From: a virus
Strand: one strand, 5' to 3'
Length of the DNA stretch: 64,000 nucleotides
IMG/VR virus record: IMGVR_UViG_3300020732_000008
Coordinates: 1 to 64,000 of that record
Numbering within the stretch: position 1 is the stretch's first letter; each line of letters starts with the position of its first letter. The translations under genes were made by a program, and so were the position numbers. Shown piece after piece: positions 42,497-53,300 of this stretch. Below the pieces are notes generated by a model that was given only the letters and a program-made list of their open reading frames with translations, did no database searches and had not been told where the DNA came from.

Positions 42497-42507
42497 TTAC
42501 TTACTCC

Positions 42508-42849
42508 TTAGGAGAGCTCTGAGCCAAAAGCCTGGAATGCCAAGCCGGTGCTGGTGCTATACGCACCGATTAGATCGTTAGGAGCTAAGGTAATTCCAAG
42601 GGTATAGGTGATAGTTTCACCGGCTGCTACGGAAGCACCGTAAGCGATGTATTGCTTTGTTGAGAGGGTAGCCCCACCCTGACGTACGGCAATGTTATAC
42701 GTGGCAGTGTTACTGCTGGTATTGCATACAGTTATTGTTGAGATTACTGAGCCGAGGACGTTGCTGTTAACTGAGTAGATTACCGACTCATTTGTACCTA
42801 CGCCTGATGTGGGATTAACCTGCCCCAGGATTTTATAAGCTGTTGCCAA
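42508..42849 (-). CDS. Small appendage protein, 113 aa
   Basis: Begins YKILGQVNPTSGVGTNESVIYSV and continues with beta strands (TYNIAVRQGGATL, TYTLGITLAPNDLIGAYS) and ends in LAFQAFGSELS. This pattern is common in phage structural proteins of unknown fine function. It overlaps the glycosyltransferase gene by 17 bases. Confidence 0.58.
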   Translation of the reverse strand: MATAYKILGQVNPTSGVGTNESVIYSVNSNVLGSVISTITVCNTSSNTATYNIAVRQGGATLSTKQYIAYGASVAAGETITYTLGITLAPNDLIGAYSTSTGLAFQAFGSELS

Positions 42850-43936
42850 CTGAAGGCTCCTTTAAATAGAAAGCAAGATTTTGTTGAAGACGTACTTCAT
42901 TTGGTTGCAATTCTACAGCCTTAGTGCCATATTTAATGGCTCTTTCTAAGAGAACTTTAGCCTCTTCAAGATCAGATTCAGTGGTAGATAGGTAATAGCA
43001 GGATATGGCAGCATAATCCCAAGGCTGTGGTCCCCACGCCCATGACTCACATAGGAAATCCAAAGGCTTTTCTTCAATAGATAAAGCTAAAGTAGATGCT
43101 TCTAGGCATTCTTCCCAACGCTTTTCTTCATAGTAAAGCTTAGCCAATTCCACATAAGCTTCACGACGTGCAGGGTCTTCTTCTACAGCTGCCTTAAACC
43201 ACTTGATCATTTCCTCTAAATCTGGGGAAACCATATTAGCTATGTAACGCATAGCTGCAGCACGCTCTGGCTTCCATTGAGCATGGGGCATAGATAGGTA
43301 TCGTTTAAACTCCTCAATTGCTTGAGGATATTGGGTGTGAAAGAAAAGCTCACGGGCATAGTAGAAAGAACTCCGCTCATCATTGGGAGCTTCTTGAACT
43401 GTAAGAGCTAAAAGAGGCAGGTACTGTCCACGTGATTTAGATGCATCAGCACGGTGGTGTATCTCAAGATCAATATACTCTGCCGTCTCTTCAATGCGGT
43501 CTGGGACTAGGATCTCGTGTACGGCATTCTTCCAACGATACCCATGACGTGTGTGGATGTGATCCCCACCAAAGGTTAATCCCGGGGTACCATCTGGATT
43601 AAAGTTCCAAGTGTACTGGTAACGAGGTCGTGTGACCTTGGTCTTTTCAAGAGCCTTACGCCATCCAGGCATAAGCATCTCATCCATATCGACGGATACA
43701 CAATAGTCAATGTTGTCTGGAAGTAGGGCTAGGGCCGCATTACGGGCGTCATCAAACCGCCAAGGCTTAACGCTGATTGTGTGGCACACAATACCAAGGG
43801 ACTTAGCTAGCTCTACGGTTTTATCTGTAGATCCAGTATCAACTATCATAAGATAGTCAGCGTCCTTATTGTGCTGAGCCCAACGAGCTACATGCTGCTC
43901 TTCATTAAGGGCAATAGTGTATACAGCTATTTTCAT
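42833..43936 (-). CDS. Family 2-like glycosyltransferase with TPR-like C-terminus
   Basis: 367 residues. The N-terminal GT-A domain shows IVDTGSTD at residues 31-38 and SVDMDE at 81-86 (DxD for metal and sugar nucleotide). The C-terminal half has helical repeats (YVELAKLYYEEKRWEECLEAS) resembling TPRs. Its place inside the virion genes suggests that it glycosylates phage proteins, but host envelope targets are possible. Confidence 0.88.
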   Translation of the reverse strand: MKIAVYTIALNEEQHVARWAQHNKDADYLMIVDTGSTDKTVELAKSLGIVCHTISVKPWRFDDARNAALALLPDNIDYCVSVDMDEMLMPGWRKALEKTKVTRPRYQYTWNFNPDGTPGLTFGGDHIHTRHGYRWKNAVHEILVPDRIEETAEYIDLEIHHRADASKSRGQYLPLLALTVQEAPNDERSSFYYARELFFHTQYPQAIEEFKRYLSMPHAQWKPERAAAMRYIANMVSPDLEEMIKWFKAAVEEDPARREAYVELAKLYYEEKRWEECLEASTLALSIEEKPLDFLCESWAWGPQPWDYAAISCYYLSTTESDLEEAKVLLERAIKYGTKAVELQPNEVRLQQNLAFYLKEPSVGNSL

Positions 43937-43951
43937 AGCTTAAGTATAGCG

Positions 43952-44374
43952 TTAGTTAGTACCAGCTAAGTTAGACATAACTTGACGGCCATAGATTGTG
44001 GTTCCACCGTCAGGGCTAAGGAACTCATAGATGCTACGAGCAGTAGTAGCCTGTCCCGGAGCAGTTCCAGCGTGCCAAGTAATTCCCGTCCAAGTAACTG
44101 TATAGGTAGATGGGTTAGAAATCTCTAAGTACCACTTATGGGCGTATGTTGATGGCATAGTTGCAACATTCCAAGATAGGGTTGCATTACCAGAAAGAAC
44201 AACCTTTGAGTACCCGCTACCAGCATTTGTGCTTCCAGCGATATTCTGATTAGGTGCTCCTAAAGAGACAGTGCCAGAGACTCCAGTTGTATATGAACCT
44301 GTGTAAGTTGTTCCAGCGTTAATGTATGCAAGAGTATTCTTTTGCATAGGCTGTGGATATTCTGTAATAGGCAT
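43952..44374 (-). CDS. Small beta-rich virion protein, 140 aa
   Basis: Contains YTVTWTGITWHAGTAP and FLSPDGGTTIYGRQV at the C-terminus, aligning with YTLTFNNVVWDGGSAP and TSFDGVTINGKLL in the gene at 44936-45412. These are probable paralogues. Rich in Thr and Ser. Likely an appendage component. Confidence 0.55.
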   Translation of the reverse strand: MPITEYPQPMQKNTLAYINAGTTYTGSYTTGVSGTVSLGAPNQNIAGSTNAGSGYSKVVLSGNATLSWNVATMPSTYAHKWYLEISNPSTYTVTWTGITWHAGTAPGQATTARSIYEFLSPDGGTTIYGRQVMSNLAGTN

Positions 44375-44925
44375 TAGTTCTGTGCCACTACCCTTCCTAG
44401 AAATAAAACGCCGTCAGTAGTAAATATCTCAACAAGGAGATAGCTTTGAACTGCAGAGGGTGGATTTCCACCATTTTCCCATCTAATTTGGGGAGTAAAG
44501 GGTACATATCCATTATACTGAGCTTGAAAGACGATAGAGTTTCCAGCAGCGTTTGGTATAAACTCAACGTAAAAACTAGAGCCTACTTGAGCAGCAATTA
44601 CCCCTCCAAGTCCAACTCCCGCACTGGCAGCATCTGTCTGTCCTAGATTATTTGCCTGCACTTGTCCATAGATGTTGGCTGGAGTGGTACCTGCGTAAGG
44701 AAAAAGATCGTTACCGACAGGATGGAGTGGGTATGCCGTTACATCTATGCTCGCATAAAAAGTAGACGTTGACGGTTTAAAAATTCTAATATAAGGAGTT
44801 GTCCAAGCGCTAAAGTAAACACCAGAGGCGGGATTAGTAAAAGTTGTCTTAACAATAGATGCGGTTGCAGTGTTGTACGCTGTATTAGCGCCAACAAGTA
44901 CCGCTGGGGTTGAGGTAAGTGTCAT
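44374..44925 (-). CDS. Small beta-rich virion protein, 183 aa
   Basis: Beta-sandwich-like composition with ASIDVTAYPLHPVGND, SFYVEFIPNAAGNSIVFQAQYN and VEIFTTDGVLFLGRVVAQ at the end, a pattern shared in part by the flanking genes. Function inferred as virion structural only. Confidence 0.55.
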   Translation of the reverse strand: MTLTSTPAVLVGANTAYNTATASIVKTTFTNPASGVYFSAWTTPYIRIFKPSTSTFYASIDVTAYPLHPVGNDLFPYAGTTPANIYGQVQANNLGQTDAASAGVGLGGVIAAQVGSSFYVEFIPNAAGNSIVFQAQYNGYVPFTPQIRWENGGNPPSAVQSYLLVEIFTTDGVLFLGRVVAQN

Positions 44926-44935
44926 AGTCTATTCC

Positions 44936-45412
44936 TTAGAATGAGTAAAGTAGCTTGCCATTGATAGTAACCCCATCAAAACTGGTAAATAGAAGAGTAG
45001 GAGCACCGCTTCCAATGCTCGCCGGTGCTGATCCACCATCCCACACAACGTTATTAAATGTAAGGGTGTACGATGTTGGAGCTACAGTGACTCTCCATAC
45101 TGTTGGCTGGTACATGGTCACACCGTAGGCGTCTACATACGTACCAGGCATTCCCACAAAGTTAACCGTTAAGTTTGATGTTAAATTAAGCAAACTAATA
45201 AAAGCACCATCAGTAGGATTTATTGTAAGGGTAGAAGTTGTAGCAATTGCAGCCTTTTGCTTACCACCAAGAGTTGTAGCTACATTGTAATTTCCCCAAC
45301 TTCCAGCGGCTGGACTGGTCAGGTTAAATACTTGAACACGAGAAAGGTGAGCACTATTCTGGACAATATCCTGGGACTGTCCAAGTACCTGTGGCACTGA
45401 GGTGACTGACAT
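44936..45412 (-). CDS. Small beta-rich virion protein, 158 aa
   Basis: Contains AGSWGNYNVATTLGG, then TVNFVGMPGTYVDAYG, YTLTFNNVVWDGGSAP and FDGVTINGKLLYS; paralogous to the protein at 43952-44374. Probably part of the same appendage. TAATG-type overlap with the next gene. Confidence 0.55.
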   Translation of the reverse strand: MSVTSVPQVLGQSQDIVQNSAHLSRVQVFNLTSPAAGSWGNYNVATTLGGKQKAAIATTSTLTINPTDGAFISLLNLTSNLTVNFVGMPGTYVDAYGVTMYQPTVWRVTVAPTSYTLTFNNVVWDGGSAPASIGSGAPTLLFTSFDGVTINGKLLYSF

Positions 45413-45699
45413 TACTTCCTCTTTCTAAACAAAGACTTACGCTGAGGTACTTCTTCTACTTCAATAACTTCTTCGGCTTCATCAAAGCCGGTACCGTTCC
45501 ATAGTGTACGAGAGACACCCGTAAGGGTATCTGGATACCAAACACCGTTTTCAAATGTCCACCCTACCGTTGGGCGTGGTTCTGCATCTGTTACATCCAC
45601 CTGAGTTAGGTGGGCTACATCTGGACCGAGATCTTGACCGAGTGTGGCGACAACCAGGTGTTTAACCTGGTTGCCGTCCATTAGAGCTATATATGCCAT
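45412..45699 (-). CDS. Cassette A-like protein, third copy (95 aa)
   Basis: The middle RPTVGWTFENGVWYPDT segment matches the RPTIGWTYD ... FTP element of the cassette A proteins at 39-40 kb. The C-terminus is basic (PQRKSLFRKRK). No partner gene of the B type is beside it. The family appears to be an accessory module spread through the virion region. Confidence 0.6.
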   Translation of the reverse strand: MAYIALMDGNQVKHLVVATLGQDLGPDVAHLTQVDVTDAEPRPTVGWTFENGVWYPDTLTGVSRTLWNGTGFDEAEEVIEVEEVPQRKSLFRKRK

Positions 45700-45713
45700 C
45701 CTAAGAGTTTACC

Positions 45714-48700
45714 TTAGAATGTTTGCTTATCGAACCAACGAATGATCGCTAGACCGTCTGATCCATTACCACCGTTAGAGTTGTAACCGAGGTATGCAAG
45801 GCCTGACATATCGAGATCGACGATATCGCCGGCATCGAAGTAGTCACCTTCCCATGTTACGTCAAACAAGTAAGCGTTAGATGGTGCAGCTAGAGTTGTC
45901 CAGCCACCAACCTGTGTGTAGGTACCGTTAACGCCGAGGTAGTTAGTTGTGTTAACTGCGGTGAAGACGATATCAACGAGAGGACGATCTTCACGAATAA
46001 TCGTGTTGGTCTGATCCTTCCAACGGATTGTTGGACGTACACGCTTTGTTGTTCCTGAGAACACTGGGCTGTTGATCGTTGAAGTTGGAGACGAGGTCAA
46101 ACGAGCTGCAAGCGTTGGGATGGTGATAACTGTACGAGGCAAGATCTGGAATGTCTGAGACATTGTTGTGACCTTGAAGTTACCGTCATCCTGTACTGTG
46201 ATACGAAGACCGTTAGAACCTGAAACAATCGCTGCAGATGAGCTTGGCTCAATATCTGTGGCGTTATAAAGTGGGATCCACTTGTAGTACTCAGGTGAAG
46301 CGGCTTCGTATGAAACAGCGAGGTTTGCAGGGAAGTGCAAGATTGGCTGATCTGGAGCCTGACCAAAGTTGGTCGAACCTCCACCGCCACCGGCACCGGT
46401 GTTAGCAATAGCGTCGATACCACGGGCAAAGTAGTTACCCATAGCTGAACCCCAAGAGGTAATAGTTGACTGGGTTAGGTCGACGATGAAGTTACCGCCA
46501 CCCTTACCGCCGCCAGCTACTCCACGACCTGGAACCATCTGTCCATTGAACTGCGCACCAGTAGGTGTTGTAAGGTTGGTAGCACCACCTTGGATGTTGG
46601 CGTTAGTACCTGATACAGACCAAGTAGACCAACCAGCTCCACCGCCTCCGCCACCAAGGGCGACGCCGACAAGTGAACCAGAGTTAAGACCTGAGATAAC
46701 GGTACCTTGTCCACCATCACCAGCGTAGCCAGGGATTACGGTGTTGTTGTTACCGGTATTCATAATGGCGAATCCGCCGTTGTTACCACGCTGAGGGAAT
46801 GAAGGTTGAGTGTAAGCAGCGGTTGTCTGCCATCCACCTGTCCAGTTCATTGTGGTTGAAGCTGATGTTGACTGCAAGAAGCTCTGACCATTCTGACCAG
46901 GTGTGAGAGATCCTCCACCACCGCCAGCAAGAGCAAGAGCTGCTGAAGTTGAGTTGTAAGCTGCGTGACCGCCGTTGTTAGCACCCTGAATACCAAACAT
47001 CCAGTAGATGTTGTTAGAGTTGTAGGTACCTCCACCTCCGCCGCCTTCTGCTGCAAGAGTCCATCCGGAGATCAAACGGGAAGCACCAGTCTGACCTTCG
47101 TAGTAGATCGTTGCACCGTCAGGGCGCTTTGGAAGCGTTGCGGTTGCTGAAGCTTCAAGTACAGGGTAGAGCATGTTGTACTGAATGTTGTTCACAGTAG
47201 CTGACTGAGCACCGTTAAGTACGGAGAAACCTACACGAGCGTAAGCAGCTGCGGCCACTGGCTGGTAACCGGATGTAGTTGCTACTGGAGCCACTGCACC
47301 GTTTACACCAACACGAGCACCGTAGTTAGCGGCTGGCATTTCAGTTGCGTTAGCAGCATATCCTGTGTAACCAAGGAACATGTTTGGACCAACAGAACGT
47401 GAAAGAACGTTGTAATCAGCATCAAGCCATTCAATAAATGCGTTGATTGGACGATACTGGTTAGCAAGACCAGAGCCATAAACCCACATAGAAGCTGAGT
47501 AAGTGGTACCTGCGGTAACACGTACTGGACGGTGAGCGGTTTCAATGTTGCCAGTCGTGGCTGTGTATGAGTTAAGAACCATAGAGGTTTCAAAGCCATA
47601 AACAGGAGGCTGCCATGTTGTTGGGGTTCCACCAAGTTCAAGCTGAACGTTGTCGACCCAGAAGGTTGTGCTTGGCTGCTGGAACAAGATAACTGGATAT
47701 ACGAACTGAGGTGTTGAACCGTAGGCGTATGTTCCGTTTGAGAGTGTTGCAGCAATTGCTGGGGTTGTAAAGGTTGTTGATACACGACGCCATCCTGCAG
47801 GAATAAACTGCGATCCGGTTGGTGTACCAAAGGTGATCGATGTAGAGGCTGGAAGGGCTGCTGTAAGAGCAGTTCCGATTACGATCTGAGTTGAGTTAAC
47901 GATAGAAGAAATCGCTACACCAGATGCAAGACCAGTTACTGAAGAGGATACAGTCATACCAGCAATAAGGTTAGCTGTGCTTGTCAAGGTGATTGTTGTT
48001 GCACCCTGAGCGTTTGTTCCTGAAGAAGATGTGGTTACTGAAGCACCATATCCTGTAAGAGGAGCAGGCTGACCTTGACGTACGAAGAAGCCGTTTGCCT
48101 GACCAGCATCGATAGAAGAGGTAGTTCCTGAGGTTGTACCACCAAGGTAGTTAGCGTTAACTGCTGCGTTGTAAGAGTTACCAACAGAACGAAGCTGGAA
48201 CAAAACCGGTGTAGTTGTTGTAACAGTGGCGTTTGAGTAGATGTACGCAGACAAGGTGTAGGTCTGACCTGGGATATAAGGGATACCTGTAGAACCGGTA
48301 GTTGTGACACCACCAGTTGAAACAGTTGTACCTGTAAAGGAGGTGAAGTTAACCCATGAAGGTGAGGCTGTAGAAACACCAGAACCGGTAACGACGTTAA
48401 GTGAGTTCTGCCCTACAGTTCCCGCATAAGAAGCAACAACTGGGGTAGAAGACATCGTTGTAGCAATTGTCTGGTTAAGGGTTACAACGTTACCTGAAAT
48501 GTTGACGATGAAGGTACCAGTTGAGAGGTAACCTGCAGCAACAAGGAACATGTCAGGCAAGAGGTTAGCTGTGCTAGCCAAGGTTAGCTGGTAAGAACCA
48601 GAGTTACCTGTACCTGTTGTTGTAAGAACCGAACCAACCTGTTCCGCTAACTTAGCAGGAAGACCTGAGTTAGTTAAAGCGAAGGTAGCAAATGCTGTAC

Positions 48701-49577
48701 CGTTTTGCTGAATCAAGCTGTTTGAGATAAGTGTTGTATCTTCAAGCTGAGCAAGACGAGGTGGGAGAAGGTTGTTAGAAAGGTTTGCACTCTGATTAGA
48801 AGAGTAGCTGTTGTTAGTAAATGTATTCGTACCAGAAAGTGCGTCAATACCAACCTGGTTTGTCTGATAGAACAAGATCTGGCCCTGCTGGATGGTTGAA
48901 TCACCGTTGTCGAAACGAACGATGCCTGAAACAGCACCTGAGTTAGCCACTGTCAAGTTAACAATGTTACCGACTACAGAAGAAACCTGGGTGTTAGATC
49001 CAAGACCTGAGGTTGTTGTTGCAACTTCAGGAGAAGCAGTTGTAACTGCTGATCCACCGTAGACGTACTGTCCAACAACGATACCGTTAGCGTTAGGGAA
49101 TACTTCGATAGAAGATTGTCCCGAGATACCTGTAGCACCACGGTAGAGAACTTCTGGATCCCAACCAAGAACGTTAAGGTCAAAGTCTGGGTTAGTGAGG
49201 TAGTTCCATACTGTTACAGAACCAAATGTGGTTGTACCACCGTTAGTTCCTGGAAGAGTAGAGGTTGTATCAGATGCGGCGGTAAGTGCGCCGAGGCCAC
49301 CTTGTCCACCTGCACCGATTAGAATTGGGTAAGCAGTACCTGGTGTTACAGAAAGATTCTGAACTACGACGGCACCACCGGCGCCACCACCACCTGCTGA
49401 GTACTGTGATCCACCACCGCCACCGCCACCGGCACCAACAAGGATGACCTGTGCGGAGCTTACACCTGCTGGAGCTGTCCAGGTGCCACTAGTGGTAAAA
49501 ACCTGCTCCTTGATATTGACGCGACCAGAGTTGTCGTTAGGAAAGACAACGAGATCTTTATATGAAGAAATTGCCAT
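45714..49577 (-). CDS. Giant glycine-rich fibre protein, 1287 aa
   Basis: The N-terminus (FTTSGTWTAPAGVSSAQVILVGAGGGGGGG) is the glycine-rich module found in phage tail fibres and other surface proteins. A second glycine-rich part lies in the C-terminal third (LAAEGGGGGG, LGGGGGGAGW, GAGGGGG). Between them are Thr/Ser-rich beta segments. Near the end, WTTLAAPSNAYLFDVTWEGDYFDAG suggests a folded tip. A probable adhesion fibre. Confidence 0.72.
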   Translation of the reverse strand: MAISSYKDLVVFPNDNSGRVNIKEQVFTTSGTWTAPAGVSSAQVILVGAGGGGGGGSQYSAGGGGAGGAVVVQNLSVTPGTAYPILIGAGGQGGLGALTAASDTTSTLPGTNGGTTTFGSVTVWNYLTNPDFDLNVLGWDPEVLYRGATGISGQSSIEVFPNANGIVVGQYVYGGSAVTTASPEVATTTSGLGSNTQVSSVVGNIVNLTVANSGAVSGIVRFDNGDSTIQQGQILFYQTNQVGIDALSGTNTFTNNSYSSNQSANLSNNLLPPRLAQLEDTTLISNSLIQQNGTAFATFALTNSGLPAKLAEQVGSVLTTTGTGNSGSYQLTLASTANLLPDMFLVAAGYLSTGTFIVNISGNVVTLNQTIATTMSSTPVVASYAGTVGQNSLNVVTGSGVSTASPSWVNFTSFTGTTVSTGGVTTTGSTGIPYIPGQTYTLSAYIYSNATVTTTTPVLFQLRSVGNSYNAAVNANYLGGTTSGTTSSIDAGQANGFFVRQGQPAPLTGYGASVTTSSSGTNAQGATTITLTSTANLIAGMTVSSSVTGLASGVAISSIVNSTQIVIGTALTAALPASTSITFGTPTGSQFIPAGWRRVSTTFTTPAIAATLSNGTYAYGSTPQFVYPVILFQQPSTTFWVDNVQLELGGTPTTWQPPVYGFETSMVLNSYTATTGNIETAHRPVRVTAGTTYSASMWVYGSGLANQYRPINAFIEWLDADYNVLSRSVGPNMFLGYTGYAANATEMPAANYGARVGVNGAVAPVATTSGYQPVAAAAYARVGFSVLNGAQSATVNNIQYNMLYPVLEASATATLPKRPDGATIYYEGQTGASRLISGWTLAAEGGGGGGTYNSNNIYWMFGIQGANNGGHAAYNSTSAALALAGGGGGSLTPGQNGQSFLQSTSASTTMNWTGGWQTTAAYTQPSFPQRGNNGGFAIMNTGNNNTVIPGYAGDGGQGTVISGLNSGSLVGVALGGGGGGAGWSTWSVSGTNANIQGGATNLTTPTGAQFNGQMVPGRGVAGGGKGGGNFIVDLTQSTITSWGSAMGNYFARGIDAIANTGAGGGGGSTNFGQAPDQPILHFPANLAVSYEAASPEYYKWIPLYNATDIEPSSSAAIVSGSNGLRITVQDDGNFKVTTMSQTFQILPRTVITIPTLAARLTSSPTSTINSPVFSGTTKRVRPTIRWKDQTNTIIREDRPLVDIVFTAVNTTNYLGVNGTYTQVGGWTTLAAPSNAYLFDVTWEGDYFDAGDIVDLDMSGLAYLGYNSNGGNGSDGLAIIRWFDKQTF

Positions 49578-49609
49578 TAGTTAGCTACCTGTCCTTAGGT
49601 CCTGAGTTA

Positions 49610-49912
49610 TTACTGGTATACGCCAGAGATGAAGAAATCTACTGCTGATGCAGCATCTGCTGTTACTACTACCAAGTCGCTTGGGTTAGCAACAAGACGT
49701 GCATCAAAGTTAACTGTTCCGTTTGCTGGAACTTGAAGATTTGTGCAGAAAGAATATCCGCCAACTGTAAGTGTTACGTAGCGGGTATTGGCTGTCTTGT
49801 TTGACAAGACAACGTTAGTGATGATTGCGGCTGTAGATGCTGTGATGCTTACGCCAGAGTCGGTAGTACCTGCGGTACCACGACGAATAAGTGTTACTGT
49901 AGGTGTAGCCAT
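49610..49912 (-). CDS. Small beta-rich virion protein, 100 aa
   Basis: Begins TPTVTLIRRGTAGTTDSGVS and continues VLSNKTANTRYVTLTVGG ... VPANGTVNFDARLV, a beta-sandwich-like fibre module with similarity to the small protein at 37.1-37.4 kb. Function is structural by inference. Confidence 0.55.
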   Translation of the reverse strand: MATPTVTLIRRGTAGTTDSGVSITASTAAIITNVVLSNKTANTRYVTLTVGGYSFCTNLQVPANGTVNFDARLVANPSDLVVVTADAASAVDFFISGVYQ

Positions 49913-50250
49913 TATGCTAGAACTCCCATGTATGCGTAGGTTTGGATATTACTTGCTGTTGAAGATACCGCAGCAACCTGAGTGGCTCCTGCAGAGTTTA
50001 CTGCTGATACTTGAGTAGTTCCAGCGGTGTTAACGAGACCAACCTGAGTTGTTCCTGTTGTTGTAATAGTAGATACCTGGTTTGATGTGGCTGCCACAAT
50101 GTCATTGACACCCAAAACAGAACCGAGGGTTACTAAAGCGTTTGCGTAGTATGCGTAGTCCGATGCTGAGCTGACTCCACCAGCAAGGGTGGTTGTCATG
50201 TCCGCAGTTAGCGCATTGATCTGCGTTTGCAGTGTTGCGTAGCTTGTCAT
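49912..50250 (-). CDS. Small fibre-region protein, 112 aa
   Basis: An N-terminal helix (YATLQTQINALTADMTT) followed by repeated TTQVG-, TTQVS- and ATQVA-type units, which look like a short beta-helical or coiled stretch. Neighbours are fibre genes. A 76-base gap upstream may contain a promoter, but none is convincing. Confidence 0.52.
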   Translation of the reverse strand: MTSYATLQTQINALTADMTTTLAGGVSSASDYAYYANALVTLGSVLGVNDIVAATSNQVSTITTTGTTQVGLVNTAGTTQVSAVNSAGATQVAAVSSTASNIQTYAYMGVLA

Positions 50251-50326
50251 TGTGGGGATTACCTGCTTTCCAAGGTTTCTAGAAGTATATCAGATTTGAC
50301 AAACCTGGATACTTTAAGTAAGGAGA

Positions 50327-53300
50327 TTATGCCTGGGCTTCCGTCCAGGACAAACGAGCTGAGATTTGTGATGACGATGCACCGATGTTGGTAGCCAAAA
50401 TCACCAATACGTCAGGACCGTTAGGGAATCCTGGGGTAGAGACGTTTCCGTTACCAGACATGTATGAGTTTCCGATGTCTTTTGCACCAATAAGAGAGTA
50501 CACAGAAGAGTTGTAGTTTGAAGCTCCACCACCGTTTTCAGAGAAGAACGAGAAGATAGAGTCACCGCCCTGGGCTACTGCTGATGCGGTCTGGATAGCT
50601 CCTTGACCATAGCCATTATCGAAGAAGATAGCTTGAGCCAAAGAGGACTGACCAACAGAGTCACGGGTCCAGTCGTTAGGTAGACCTGTATAACCAACCT
50701 GAGGTGTGAAGGTAATAGTTCCAGACACTGTGGTTGTATTAGCTACGCTTAGGTATACCACTGAACCACTGATAGCTGTGATATACGCACCAGATCCAAT
50801 ACCTGTACCAGACACAGTCATACCAACCTGAAGGCCTGTAGTACCACCGGTATTCAGAGCTGCGTCAGAGATAGTGATCGTGCTCTGACCTGAGGTTCCT
50901 GCAACTGTAGAACGGGTAGCAGCAAGCTGAGCAGTGGTAAGGGTGTTATAGCTAATAGACGATGGGTTCAAGATAACGTCGATACGGTATGAGCCGTTAG
51001 TCTGGACACCCACAGATTGAAGCTGGAGGGCCATGCGGTTGATCAACTCACGAATACCGAAGTTACGTGCTTGAGCGTTATCCACTGTAGGGGCTACACG
51101 GATTGCGATCAATGGACGGGTAACACCGGCCGCAATCTGCTGATACTTAGTCATACCAGCTGTAAAGATTGGGAGCAAGTCAGCCTGGTATCCGCCATCC
51201 ATAACTACTGAAGAACCCCAGTGCTGGATGATAGGTGCGCAGTTCTGAGTAATAGGTAGGACTGAAACCTGTGCGTTTCCACCAGTTCCTGTAAATGAAG
51301 AGTCAGCAGCAAATGTTACTGGGTTCAATGTACCTGAGTATGTAAATGGCTGGTCGGGGTATGTCATGGTTACTGAGGCACGACGTTGTGAGATCGTAAT
51401 TGGATAAGCATTAAGAGTTGTATTCAACGCACCAATAGATGAGATCTGCATGATTTCAAGGTTAGTATCATCCTTAACTACGATATAACCTGGATTTGCC
51501 CATTCCCAAATAGCATCAGCTTGAACGTACATAGTCGTATCGTTAGGTGCTAATTGAGACCCGATTACACCAGAACCTCCAGCAACCATCTTGCCGTATG
51601 TAATCGGTGAGTTATCTACTTCGTAACGAGCTGGCAGGTTACCTGACTTCTGGTAAGCAAGCTGGTTAACGTTAGAGTTAACAATACGGTGTACGTAAAT
51701 GATATTTCCACGTGGACCACGAACACCGAAACGAATAGTTCCAGCACCATACCAAGAGTAATCGATGTAGATCATCTGCATGCGCTTTGGATCGAGGTTA
51801 TAGCCAGAAGGACCAGTACCATCGCACTTGTCCATGTTCCAGTTAGCTTGAGGAATACGGATATTCTGTGTGATTGTTGCACGAGCACCGGTCTGTGAAA
51901 CACCCTTATAAGCTGGGGCAATGTAAAGCTGGGTATCTGAAGAGATAGCAGTAACAAGGTAAGAAGAACCCTTGATTACAATCTTTTGACCGGCCACGAT
52001 CTGCTTACGGAACTGAGTTCCTACACCAGTGATTAGTGGGCTGTACTGTGTCAAGTTAAGACGGCCGCTTAGTACCTTCTCTGAGTGGCGACGGTTAACA
52101 TAAATCTCTTGTCCATCATAGGCAAAGTAGAAACCGTTTTGCTCATCAAACATTCCAGAACGAGTCTCTGCACCCCACCAGTTAATCGCATGTGCGTATG
52201 AGGACTGTCCATTAGGTGTCAAATCACTAAATGATACGGCCTGTGTAAGGGTAACTTTATATTGGAACACGTTCGAGTTTGTTACAGCAGTAACTGTAAA
52301 CGTTCCGTTATAAGGATTGTAACCATTTGAGTTTAAAGTCTGAATATTTTCAATGTATACAACAGCACCTGCTTGCAACCCATGATCTTCCATAGTTGTT
52401 ACGGTGACTGTCTGGAGTCCTACAGAGCCCGCACCCATTGAGATTGCATCAATATTAAAGGTGGGGGTTAACTTTGCACCAGTAGAGAACTGGACTGCTT
52501 TACCCGCTTGGTAACGGAAATAACGACGTGTCTGACGAATAGCCTGAAGACCTGGTACGTTATTGTAAGTTGTAATAGCAACACCGGCATCGTATGGGCG
52601 GTGAATAACGTAACCGTCTGACTTAGTAATGATACGTCCAGTAGATGGAACAGATACTGAGCCATACTGCTGGTATGCAGTGAATACCAAGGTGTTTACC
52701 GTTGGTACCTGCTTGATTACATAGTCACCATCAAAGGAGTTAGTTCCAGAAATAGAGATGGTTGCACCAGGATAGATTCCATGAGGGTACTGGAATGTTA
52801 CTGTAATAGTAGAAGGTGTTCCGTTGTCTGTTGAAGCAGACCATGGATTCATTGTATTTGGTGCTACTAATGCCTGACCAAGGGGAAGGGTTCCTAGTCC
52901 AGCAAAGTTACCGCCTGGGATGTGTGCACCATCAAATACGTCTCCACCGTAGACTACAGAGTCATTCTGGAAGATAGTTTCACCAGATACAACTCCACGA
53001 CCACGATATGTAAAGGTGTAGATAGTAGGTGCTGAAAGAACTTGGAAGGTTCCTTCTACACGATAGTTTTGAGTTTCTTGAACGTTTATTACCTGACCTA
53101 CTGAAAGGCCGTGAGGAACCGAGGTTGTTACTGTGATAATTGAGCGGGGAGAAGTTCCATCACCATAAATGGATGTTGCTGCAATAGAGTTACCGCCGTT
53201 AGGCTTAGCAAAATAGCTAGGGTAGTTAGATGTAAGAAAGATTGATTCCCATTTAGAAGGCTGAACTGAATATTCAAAGTCGGTATCGATCAAGGACTGC

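Noticed and set aside
50284-50292. Extended -10-like promoter TGATATACT on the minus strand before the 112-residue gene
   Set aside because: No matching -35 element at 16-18 bases and the motif is short; not enough to call a promoter.
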